NCBI RefSeq assembly: GCF_025972045.1
Contig: NZ_JAPDHX010000006.1
Span: forward strand, 86,911 to 150,910
Length of the DNA stretch: 64,000 nucleotides
Origin: Micropruina sonneratiae
Lineage (GTDB): Bacteria; Actinomycetota; Actinomycetes; Propionibacteriales; Propionibacteriaceae
Direction: 5' to 3'
Numbering within the stretch: position 1 is the stretch's first letter; every line of letters begins with the position of its first letter. Below the pieces are notes generated by a model. The model did no database searches, had not been told where the DNA came from, and saw only the letters and a program-made list of their open reading frames with translations. The position numbers and the translations under genes are program-made. Positions 21,169-28,673 of the stretch are shown here, piece after piece.

Positions 21169-22329
21169 TCACTCAGGGCTGTAGCGGTACACCTGGTCAC
21201 CGGCGATGAAGACCCGCAGGGCCCGCTGCATCACGTCCAGCGGGTCGCCCGACCACAGCACGACGTCGCCGAGCTTGCCGGGTTCCAGCGAGCCGACCTG
21301 GTCGTGCACGCCGAGCACCGTGGCCGGGTTGATCGTCAGCGCCCGCAGCGCCACCTCGCGGTCGAGGCCCTCCTTGACCGCCAGGGTTGCCTGGTGCACC
21401 AGGAAGTTGATCGGCACCACCGGGTGGTCGGTGATGATCGAGATCTCCACCCCGGCCGCTGCCAGCCGGCCCGGGTTGGCCAGTGACCTGTTGCGCAGCT
21501 CCACCTTCGAGCGCGACGTGAACAACGGACCGATGAGCACCGGGATGCCCCGCGCCGCGATCAGGTCCGCGATCAGGTGGGCCTCGGTGCCGTGGTCGAT
21601 GACCAGCCGGTAGCCGAACTCGTCCGCCACCCGTAGTGCCGTGGCGATGTCGTCGGCGCGGTGACAGTGCTGCCGCCACGGCAGTTCGCCCTCGAGCACC
21701 GCCGCCAGGGACTCGAGTTTCAGGTCGCGGCCGTCGAAGTCGGCGCCGCCCGCGGCCCGCTTGCGGCGGTAGTTCTCGGCGTCCACGAACGCCTTGCGCA
21801 GCACTGCGGCGGTGCCCAGCCGGGTCGAGGGCATCGTCTTCTGCTCGCCGTAAACCCGCTTGGGGTTCTCGCCGAGGGCCGACTTCACCCCGGCCGGCGA
21901 GCGCAGCACCATCTCGTCGACGGTGCGGCCGTGGGTGTGCACGGCGACGCACAACCCGCCGACCACGTTGGCCGATCCCGGGTTGACACCGACGGTGGTG
22001 ACCCCGCCGGCGAGGGCGTCGGCGAAGCCCAAGTCGGCGGGGTTGATGGCGTCCAGCGCCCGGACCTGCGCGGTCACCGGATCGGTCTTCTCGTTGGTGT
22101 CCTGCCCGGCCCAGCCCTCGGCCGCCTCGTCGACGCCGAGGTGGGTGTGGGCGTCCAGGAAGCCGGGCAGCACCCACTGGCCGGACGCGTCGATCACCTC
22201 GGCGCCGCGCGGCACCTTCGCCTTCGGGCCGAGCGCGGCGATCCGGCCGTCGGTGATGACGACGGTGCCGTCGAACGGCTCGCCGGTTACTCCGACGACA
22301 TGACCTGCAGTGATCGCGATGGTTGCCAT
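21169..22329 (-). CDS. Amidohydrolase family metal-dependent hydrolase
   Basis: 386 residues. HTHLG (His61, His63) is the first metal-binding pair; HCHRADDI, IDHGTEAH and ITDHPV supply the later ligands of a TIM-barrel amidohydrolase, close to the imidazolonepropionase/dihydroorotase-like group. It should hydrolyse a cyclic amide, lactam or similar bond; the substrate is unknown. The start overlaps the end of the flavoprotein gene by 43 bases. Third gene of an operon headed by an acyl-ACP reductase homologue. Confidence 0.85.
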   Translation of the reverse strand: MATIAITAGHVVGVTGEPFDGTVVITDGRIAALGPKAKVPRGAEVIDASGQWVLPGFLDAHTHLGVDEAAEGWAGQDTNEKTDPVTAQVRALDAINPADLGFADALAGGVTTVGVNPGSANVVGGLCVAVHTHGRTVDEMVLRSPAGVKSALGENPKRVYGEQKTMPSTRLGTAAVLRKAFVDAENYRRKRAAGGADFDGRDLKLESLAAVLEGELPWRQHCHRADDIATALRVADEFGYRLVIDHGTEAHLIADLIAARGIPVLIGPLFTSRSKVELRNRSLANPGRLAAAGVEISIITDHPVVPINFLVHQATLAVKEGLDREVALRALTINPATVLGVHDQVGSLEPGKLGDVVLWSGDPLDVMQRALRVFIAGDQVYRYSPE

Positions 22330-23498
22330 GCCGCCACCCTGCCATCGGAGACCGGCCCGAGCAGCCACTCCGCCGCTGTCCGGACGCCGATCCGGCGCGA
22401 CGGCATGTACCAGTGGAAGAAGAGCCAGCGAGCCAGCCAGGCGGCCCACCCCGTCAACTGGACGCCGTAGAGCTCGGCGGCGCCGCGTCCGACACCGAAG
22501 CCCGCGCCGTGGCCGAGGCCGGGGAACCGGAACGGCCGCAGGCGCCAGCCGAGCAGGTGCCGCACGAGGTTGGCGCCGATGTGGGTGCCGTGGTGGATTG
22601 CCCACAACGCGTTGGCCGGGCAGGCGCCCTCACCGCCGGGCTGCGGCACGGCCGCCACGTCGCCACCGGCCCAGATCCGGGGTGCGACACGCAGGAAGAG
22701 GTCGGTGATCAGCCGTCCGCCCCCGTCGAGGCCCTGATCGACCAGCCCGGGCAGGGCGACCGGGGTCTGGCCGATGGTGCTGATCACCGTCCGAGTGGCG
22801 ATCGGCCCGTGCGGGTCGAGCCAGCCACCGTCGGGGCTGACCTCGGCGAGCCGGCTGTCCGGCAGGAACTCGACCCCGGCGCTCCTCGCCTGCGCGACGG
22901 CGTAGTCGGCCACCCGGTCGAAGCGGGGCCGCAGCATCGGCAGCGGACGCGTGCCCGGGTGCGCCAGCTTCACCCGCAGCCGCGGGTGCCGCTGCGCGAT
23001 CGCCGTCGCGGCCTCGAGCCCGGTGAAGCCGGCGCCGGCCACCAGCACCGTCTCGCCGGCGGCCAGGGTGCCCAGGTGCGTCCGCAGGGCGGCCAGTCCG
23101 TCGGGATCCTTCAGCGACCAGCCGTGCTCGGCCAGGCCCGGCACCCGCTCGGTGGCGTCGAAGCTGCCCACCCCGACCACCAGCTGGTCGTAGCCCACCT
23201 GGGTTGTGCCGGACGCCGTCGCGACGCTCACCGTCCGGGCACCGACGTCGACGGCACTCACCCGGCCGTGCACCAGCCGGACGCCGGGCAGCAGCTGCGT
23301 CAGCGGCACCCGGGCGTGTTCGGGGCGGACGTGTCCGGTGATCACCTCGGCCGTCCAGCCGTGGAAGGAGTGCTCCGGCGTCGCCGACACCAGGGTGACC
23401 CGGACGCCCTCGAGCAGCCCGGCCCGGATCGCCCGGGAGACGGTCCGGGCCGCCCACACCCCGGTGTAGCCCCCGCCCAGGACGACGATCTCGGTCAT
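22287..23498 (-). CDS. FAD-dependent pyridine nucleotide-disulfide oxidoreductase (NDH-2-like)
   Basis: 403 residues. GGGYTG (8-13) is the FAD Rossmann motif, AGAGFTGLEAA the NAD(P)H motif and IWAGGDVAAVP the second FAD motif. It lacks an active-site CxxxxC, so a quinone or small-electron-acceptor reductase like NDH-2 is likely. The hydrophobic C-terminal stretch around LTGWAAWLARWLFFHWYM resembles the membrane-docking end of NDH-2. It begins one base after the acyl-ACP reductase homologue and is likely cotranscribed. Confidence 0.85.
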   Translation of the reverse strand: MTEIVVLGGGYTGVWAARTVSRAIRAGLLEGVRVTLVSATPEHSFHGWTAEVITGHVRPEHARVPLTQLLPGVRLVHGRVSAVDVGARTVSVATASGTTQVGYDQLVVGVGSFDATERVPGLAEHGWSLKDPDGLAALRTHLGTLAAGETVLVAGAGFTGLEAATAIAQRHPRLRVKLAHPGTRPLPMLRPRFDRVADYAVAQARSAGVEFLPDSRLAEVSPDGGWLDPHGPIATRTVISTIGQTPVALPGLVDQGLDGGGRLITDLFLRVAPRIWAGGDVAAVPQPGGEGACPANALWAIHHGTHIGANLVRHLLGWRLRPFRFPGLGHGAGFGVGRGAAELYGVQLTGWAAWLARWLFFHWYMPSRRIGVRTAAEWLLGPVSDGRVAAWQPSRSLQVMSSE

Positions 23499-23499
23499 C

Positions 23500-24594
23500 T
23501 CAGGCGGCCAGGGTGAGCGGGGCCGGTTCGGGCCAGCTGGTCGCCCGGCCGAACGACAGCGGGTCGGCCAGCGTGAAGCCCAGGGACGCGAACCGCCGGG
23601 CGGCGTCCCGCATCCGGAGGGCATGTTCGACGTCGGCCTCGCCGAGGGCGTGCGCGTCGTGCCCGTCGAACGCCATCAACATGGTCTCGCACAGGCACGC
23701 GTAGGCCAGCCCACGGGGCAGGCCGATGTCGCCGCGGAGGTCGATGCCGGGAACGGCGGCCACCCCGCCGTCGATCACGGTCACGTCGGGACGCTGCACG
23801 AGCAGGGCCGCGTCGGTGTTGCGGGGCTGGGTGTCGTCCAGGACGACCGCGCCGCGCTTGAACTGGGCCGAACCGAGCAGGGCGTCGGCGGCCGAGGTGA
23901 GGACCAGCACCAGGTCGGCCTCGCGCACAGCGTCCAGCGAGGTCGAGGTGTGCACCTCGACCCCGGTACCGCGGGCGGCGACGTCCATCGCCAGGTTCTG
24001 CAGCCGGCGCTCGCCGCGGGCGATCAGGGTGAGCCGCGTGCCGAGCGGTTCGTCGGCGAGCAGCCGCACCACGCACGAGCCGACACTGCCGGTGGCGCCG
24101 ACGATCGCGACGTGCCCGCCCGGTGCCGCCGGCAGCAGCCGGCGCAGACCCTCGACGGTCAGGTGGGCCGTGAACGCGTTGCCGGTGGTCATCGTGAGCC
24201 CCGGGCGCGGCCGCAGCAGCCGGCCGCCACCGGTCACCGGCGCGGTGAGGGCGCCCAGCCCGACCACCTCGGCGCCGAGACGTTCGGCCTTGTCGACGGC
24301 TTGTTCGACCTTGCTTATGACCCAGCGGCGGTCCTCGGTGAGCAGTTGGCTGGCGCCGACCGGGACGACGATCACCCAGCCGGCGGGCCGCCCGTCGGCA
24401 ACGTCGCGGCGGTGCACGGTCGCCAGCGGCACGGGCGGCACGGGCAGGGTCTTCAGCCCCCAGTCCCAGGCTGCGGCCGGCATGCGACCCAGCGGACGCC
24501 ACACCCGCGCCATGTCTGAGGCGACGTCGGCGCGCGGATGAACGAGGAAGGCGAATCGCTTCGCGGCGGCGGCGGCGGCGGTCGGGTCGCTCAC
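23500..24594 (-). CDS. Long-chain acyl-ACP/acyl-CoA reductase homologue (cyanobacterial AAR-like)
   Basis: 364 residues. It aligns along its length with cyanobacterial aldehyde-forming acyl-ACP reductase: TTGNAFTAH, the NADP Rossmann motif VAIVGATGSVGS (166-173 core), VIDGGVAAVPGIDL and YACLCETMLMAFDGH, where Cys300 matches the catalytic acyl-accepting Cys of AAR. It should reduce a fatty acyl thioester to an aldehyde with NAD(P)H. No aldehyde-deformylating oxygenase is nearby. First gene of a three-gene operon with a 20-base palindrome just upstream. Confidence 0.75.
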   Translation of the reverse strand: MSDPTAAAAAAKRFAFLVHPRADVASDMARVWRPLGRMPAAAWDWGLKTLPVPPVPLATVHRRDVADGRPAGWVIVVPVGASQLLTEDRRWVISKVEQAVDKAERLGAEVVGLGALTAPVTGGGRLLRPRPGLTMTTGNAFTAHLTVEGLRRLLPAAPGGHVAIVGATGSVGSCVVRLLADEPLGTRLTLIARGERRLQNLAMDVAARGTGVEVHTSTSLDAVREADLVLVLTSAADALLGSAQFKRGAVVLDDTQPRNTDAALLVQRPDVTVIDGGVAAVPGIDLRGDIGLPRGLAYACLCETMLMAFDGHDAHALGEADVEHALRMRDAARRFASLGFTLADPLSFGRATSWPEPAPLTLAA

Positions 24595-24610
24595 GGCGGC
24601 TCCTGTCTCG

Positions 24611-24630
24611 AATGCACGGTGTTGTGCATT
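24611..24630. promoter_or_regulatory. Palindromic operator candidate for the acyl reductase operon
   Basis: AATGCACGGTGTTGTGCATT: perfect 7-base arms around a 6-base centre, 16 bases before the start codon. Size and symmetry fit a TetR-type operator, and TetR regulators often control lipid genes. No TetR gene is in the window. Confidence 0.6.
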
Positions 24631-24662
24631 GAGTGCCCCGGCGGGCGCGGTTGATACCGCTG

Positions 24663-24929
24663 TCAGGTGCTGAGCGTCACCAGGTAGGTGTGTTCGCCAT
24701 CGCGTGCGATCACCATGCCTGCCTCTTCCGGGTCACCGTCGCCGTCGATCTCACGGATGGCCATGACCCGACCGGTCACGGTGCGGACGACGTTCTCGGG
24801 TAGGTGGTGTGTCTCCCAGAGGTGGCCGTCGCCGTTTGCGCGGAGGTCCCAGGTGACCACCTGGTCCACGACGTACTGAGGTCCGCAGCATTCGTGTTCC
24901 CAGCCGCCGACGAACACCTCGATCGTCAT
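24663..24929 (-). CDS. Small uncharacterised protein (resembles DUF6578)
   Basis: 88 residues. The N-terminus VFVGGWEHECCGPQYVVDQVVTW has the WxxxCCG pattern followed by a hydrophobic-charged strand pattern, which resembles the actinobacterial DUF6578 group; two adjacent cysteines could bind metal. No function is known. Its ATG overlaps the stop of the AI-2E-type transporter gene, so it is translated from the same mRNA. Confidence 0.65.
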   Translation of the reverse strand: MTIEVFVGGWEHECCGPQYVVDQVVTWDLRANGDGHLWETHHLPENVVRTVTGRVMAIREIDGDGDPEEAGMVIARDGEHTYLVTLST

Positions 24930-26164
24930 GACCGGCCGTCGTCCTCGGCCACCTCAGCCTCGTCTTCGGTCTCCACGACGCCCCCCGGGGCCTCCGGCTG
25001 GCCGTCCACCCGACCGGTCGGATCGGGATCGGGCTGGATCTCGTCGTCCTCGACCACGGCCGGCGCCTGCACCGGCGGCACCTCCTCGCCGGTGACCAGG
25101 TTGTCGAGGCTGCCGCCCATGAACACCGACAGCCAACGCGTCCGGGGGTCGGCGTCGAACAGCACCGACTTGCAGAACAGGGTCAGCGGCACGGCCAGGA
25201 TCGGGCCCAGCGGGCCGATGATGATCGCCCAGAACACCAGGGAGATGAACGTGGTGGTGATGTTCAGCCCGACCGCGTCGCCAGTCACCTTCGGCTGGAT
25301 CACCATCGAGGCGATGAAATTGATCACCACGTAGGCGGCGACCATGATCACCATGGTCTGCCAGTCCCGAGCGAGCAGCGCCATCAGCGCCGGGGGCACC
25401 ATGCCGATGATGAAGCCGACGTTGGGGATGTAGGCGGTGACGAAGGCGAGGATGCCCCAGGTGAGCACCAGCGGGATCTGCAACCAGGTCAGGATCCCCA
25501 TGTTGATCAGTGCCACGGCCACGCCGAAGATCGTGTTGACGATCCAGTACTTGCGCACCCGCCAGGAGAAGTCGAGCAGCGCGGCGGCCAGGTTGGGCCG
25601 CAGCTGGGCCAGCTTGGACCGCTGCTCGGTGGTGTCGGTCAGGTCGACCGCGACGAAGGCGACGAACAGGAAGAGCGAGCCGAGGAAGGTCGCCCAGAAC
25701 TGAACCGAGCTCATCACCCCGGTGACGTAGCCGAGCAGCCGGGTGTAGTCGAAGGTCCGCAGCCACTCGGTGATCGTCTCCTGGCTGACGCCCCAGGCCA
25801 GCAACTGTTGGGACGCGGCGTTGTACAGCTCGGTGAACCGGTCGGCGTAGGCGGGCATCGCCTGGACGAACTGGATCATCGCCACCGTGACGGCGAACAG
25901 GATCGTGAGCAGGACCAGGAACACCACCAGCATGCCGGTCAGTGCGCTGACCAGCTTGGGGATCTTGTGGTCGTTGAGCCACAGCACCAGCGGGCGGACG
26001 GTCAGGACCAGGGTGATGGCCAGGAAGACCGGGGCGACCACGTCCCTGATGAAGTAGATGCCGACCAGGCAGGCGACGAGCGCGGCACCCGCGTAGAGGA
26101 TGCGGATGCCCTCTGCCGCAACCACCGGTACGGCGGGACTCGAGGGGGTGCCGGGTGCGCTCAC
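24926..26164 (-). CDS. AI-2E family transporter
   Basis: 412 residues with about eight membrane segments, among them paired segments near residues 17-50 and a conserved cytoplasmic ILTWLQIPLVLTWG / YIPNVGFIIGMVPP core of the AI-2E/TqsA family. The C-terminus is an acidic, proline-rich tail (about 370-412). Members export autoinducer-2 or transport ions; which applies here is unknown. The GTG at 26164 follows TAGACT (minus strand, 26171-26176) by six bases: leaderless start. Confidence 0.88.
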   Translation of the reverse strand: MSAPGTPSSPAVPVVAAEGIRILYAGAALVACLVGIYFIRDVVAPVFLAITLVLTVRPLVLWLNDHKIPKLVSALTGMLVVFLVLLTILFAVTVAMIQFVQAMPAYADRFTELYNAASQQLLAWGVSQETITEWLRTFDYTRLLGYVTGVMSSVQFWATFLGSLFLFVAFVAVDLTDTTEQRSKLAQLRPNLAAALLDFSWRVRKYWIVNTIFGVAVALINMGILTWLQIPLVLTWGILAFVTAYIPNVGFIIGMVPPALMALLARDWQTMVIMVAAYVVINFIASMVIQPKVTGDAVGLNITTTFISLVFWAIIIGPLGPILAVPLTLFCKSVLFDADPRTRWLSVFMGGSLDNLVTGEEVPPVQAPAVVEDDEIQPDPDPTGRVDGQPEAPGGVVETEDEAEVAEDDGRS

Positions 26165-26201
26165 GCGAGGAGTCTAGGCCCGCACGCGCGCCAGGAAGGG
26201 A

Positions 26202-26233
26202 GGCCCGGGGGCACGAATTCCGTGTCCCGGGCC
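26202..26233 (-). terminator. Hairpin downstream of dhaK
   Basis: Arms GGCCCGGG..CACG and CGTG..CCCGGGCC, with one internal mismatch and a short AT-containing loop, lie 29 bases past the dhaK stop and before the AI-2E gene. No T-tract, as usual in high-GC genomes. Confidence 0.55.
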
Positions 26234-26261
26234 ATCCCGTCGTCGGGACCGCCGTCCCTGG

Positions 26262-27263
26262 TCACATACCGGCGCGCCAGCCCGCCGTCCGCACCGGGGC
26301 GTCGTACAACTCGGTCAGTTCGTCGTCCAGCCGCATCACGGTCAGCGAGGCGCCCGACATCTCCAGCGAGGTGAAGAAGTTGCCGATCTGGCTGCGGGTG
26401 ACGTTGATGCCCTTCTCGGTGAGCACGTCGTGGGCGTGGTTGTACATGATGTACTGCTCGCTCAGCGGGGTGGCGCCCAGACCGTTGATGTACAGCAGCA
26501 CGTTCTCGCCCGATTCGAGCTTCAGGTCGGCGAGCACCTTCTCCAGCAGCACGTCGACGATGTCGTCGGCCTTCATCATCGGCACCCGCTTGACGCCGGG
26601 CTCGCCGTGCACGCCGATGCCGAGCTCCATCTCGTCCTCGCCGAGCTCGAACGACGGCTTGCCGACGGTCGGCACCGTGCAGGCGGTCATCGCAAGGCCC
26701 ATGGTGGCCATGTTGTCGTTGGCCTTGGCGGCGATGCGGGTGACGTTCTCGAGGTCGTCGCCCCGGTCGGCGGCCGCGCCGGCCAGCTTGAACGCGACGA
26801 TCGCGCCGGCGACGCCGCGGCGTCCGGCCGTGTAGGTGGAGTTCTCGACCGCGACATCGTCGTCGATGACGACGGTCTTGACGTCGATCTCCTCGAGCTC
26901 GGCCAATTCGGCGCCGGTTTCGAAGTTCAGGATGTCGCCGGTGTAGTTGAGGATCAGGTGCAGGACGCCGGCGCCGCCGTCGGCGGCCTGGGTGGCGGCC
27001 AGGATCTGGTCCGGGGTGGGCGAGGAGAAGAACGCTCCCGGCGCCGCGGCGCTGAGCATGCCCTCACCGACGTAGCCGCCGCCGAGCGGTTCGTGGCCGG
27101 AGCCGCCGCCCGAGATGACGCCGACCTTGCCCTGTACCGCGCCACCGGCGCGGCACACGTACAGCGGATCGTCGTGCAGTTCGACGATGTCGGCGTACGC
27201 CGTGGCGAAGCCGCGGTTCATCTCGTCCAGCACGGTGGCCGGATCGTTGATGATCTTCTTCAT
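26262..27263 (-). CDS. dhaK: Dihydroxyacetone kinase subunit DhaK-like
   Basis: 333 residues, the length of a stand-alone DhaK. GGGSGHEP (52-59) and the covalent substrate His219 in GVHGEPG are conserved, so it can bind a ketose such as dihydroxyacetone or an erythrulose as a hemiaminal. The ATP-binding DhaL and the phosphotransfer DhaM are not adjacent, so a partner must be elsewhere. GAGGAG precedes the ATG at 27263. It lies 43 bases after the E2 gene, last in the leftward arm of the GntR-centred island. Confidence 0.9.
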   Translation of the reverse strand: MKKIINDPATVLDEMNRGFATAYADIVELHDDPLYVCRAGGAVQGKVGVISGGGSGHEPLGGGYVGEGMLSAAAPGAFFSSPTPDQILAATQAADGGAGVLHLILNYTGDILNFETGAELAELEEIDVKTVVIDDDVAVENSTYTAGRRGVAGAIVAFKLAGAAADRGDDLENVTRIAAKANDNMATMGLAMTACTVPTVGKPSFELGEDEMELGIGVHGEPGVKRVPMMKADDIVDVLLEKVLADLKLESGENVLLYINGLGATPLSEQYIMYNHAHDVLTEKGINVTRSQIGNFFTSLEMSGASLTVMRLDDELTELYDAPVRTAGWRAGM

Positions 27264-27306
27264 GGCTCTCCTCAGAGCTAGGGGCAGCACCGTCGCTGCC
27301 GTCGGG

Positions 27307-28671
27307 TCAGAGCAGGAGTTGAATGGGGCGGGCGATCAGGGCGGAGAAGGCCTGCAGGTACTGCGCCCCCAGCGCGCCGTCGATGGCGCGATGGTCGAAG
27401 GACGCCGTGATCCGGCAGGTGGTGGCGACCGTGAGCTGGCCGTCGGGGCCGACCCAGGGACGTGGCTTGCCGGAGCCGATCGCCAGGATCGTGCTCTGCG
27501 GCGGGTTGAGGATGGCGGCGAACTCGTCGACGTCGAACATGCCGAGGTTGCTCACCGTCAGCGAGCCGCCCTCGAGTTCCCGCTGCTGCAGCCGGCCCTC
27601 GCCGGCCCGGCCGGCGGCGTCCTTGATGGCGGCCGACAACTGCGTGATGCCGAGTTGTTCGACGCCCCTGATCACCGGGGTGACCAGGCCGCGTTCGGAC
27701 GCCACCGCGACCGCGACGTCGCTGCTGCCGAAGGCGAGCAACTCCTCCTCGGTCCAGCTGACGTTCGCCTCGGGCACCTTCGCCAGCGCCAGTCCGGCCG
27801 CCTTGACCAGCAGGTCGTTGACCGACACCCGCACCTCGGCGTCGGCGTTGATCTGGGCGCGCAGCTCGAGCAGCGGCCCGAGATCGAGTTCCCGGGTCAG
27901 GTAGAAGTGCGGCGCGGTCTGCTTGGACGCCTGCAGCCGGCTGGCGATCGCCCGCCGCAGCCGGGTGTGCGGAATGCGCTTCACCTCACCGGGCTCGACG
28001 GCCGGCACCGGGGCCGCGCCGGCGGCCGCGGGCTTGGGCGCCGAGGGAGTGATCGGCGGGGCGGCGTGGTGGGCGGCGTCGGCGTAGGCGGCCTCGACGT
28101 CCTTCTTGGTGATCCGGTTGTTCGGCCCGGTGCCGGGAATGTCGGCCAGTTCGAGGCCGTACTCGGCGGCCAGCCGGCGGGCCAGCGGGCTGGAGAAGAT
28201 CCGCTCTCCCGGACGCCGCGCCGGGCGGGCCGCGGGGGCGGAAGGCGTCGGCGGCGCGGGCGGTGCCGGCTTGGGGGGCGCGGGTTCGGCGTCCGGGGCC
28301 TGCATGTCCTCGGCGACGGCGATCGTGGCGACCGTCACCTCGTCGTCGGCGGCCTGTTCGGCGGCCTCGACGGCTGAGGGCTGCGCGCCGGTCACGCTGG
28401 CGGCCAGGTTGGCCGCGATCGACGGGTCCTCACCGGGCTCGGCGAGCACCGCGATCGGGTCGCCGACCGCCACGTTGGTGCCGCCGTCGACGAGCAGGGT
28501 GTGCACCACGGCGTCGGACTCGGCCTCGATCTCGACCATGGCCTTGTCGGTCTCGACCGTGGCCAGCACGGCGCCGCGGCTGACCGTCTCGCCGGCGGCT
28601 ACGGTCCAGCTCTCCAGCAGGGCGGTGTCGGCGTCGGCGGAGACGCCCGGCATGCGAAGCAGCGAGGCCAT
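27307..28671 (-). CDS. 2-oxo acid dehydrogenase E2 (dihydrolipoamide acyltransferase)
   Basis: 454 residues. A lipoyl domain with Lys43 in ETDKAM (about 1-80), an Ala/Pro linker, an E3-binding domain (SSPLARRLAAEYGLELADI to ITKKDVEAAY, about 155-195) and a catalytic domain with the active-site motif DHRAIDG (His427, Asp431). It transfers the acyl group made by the E1 encoded two bases upstream to CoA. An E3 gene is not in the window. The acyl specificity is open: pyruvate, branched-chain and acetoin complexes share these parts. Confidence 0.92.
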   Translation of the reverse strand: MASLLRMPGVSADADTALLESWTVAAGETVSRGAVLATVETDKAMVEIEAESDAVVHTLLVDGGTNVAVGDPIAVLAEPGEDPSIAANLAASVTGAQPSAVEAAEQAADDEVTVATIAVAEDMQAPDAEPAPPKPAPPAPPTPSAPAARPARRPGERIFSSPLARRLAAEYGLELADIPGTGPNNRITKKDVEAAYADAAHHAAPPITPSAPKPAAAGAAPVPAVEPGEVKRIPHTRLRRAIASRLQASKQTAPHFYLTRELDLGPLLELRAQINADAEVRVSVNDLLVKAAGLALAKVPEANVSWTEEELLAFGSSDVAVAVASERGLVTPVIRGVEQLGITQLSAAIKDAAGRAGEGRLQQRELEGGSLTVSNLGMFDVDEFAAILNPPQSTILAIGSGKPRPWVGPDGQLTVATTCRITASFDHRAIDGALGAQYLQAFSALIARPIQLLL

Positions 28672-28673
28672 GA

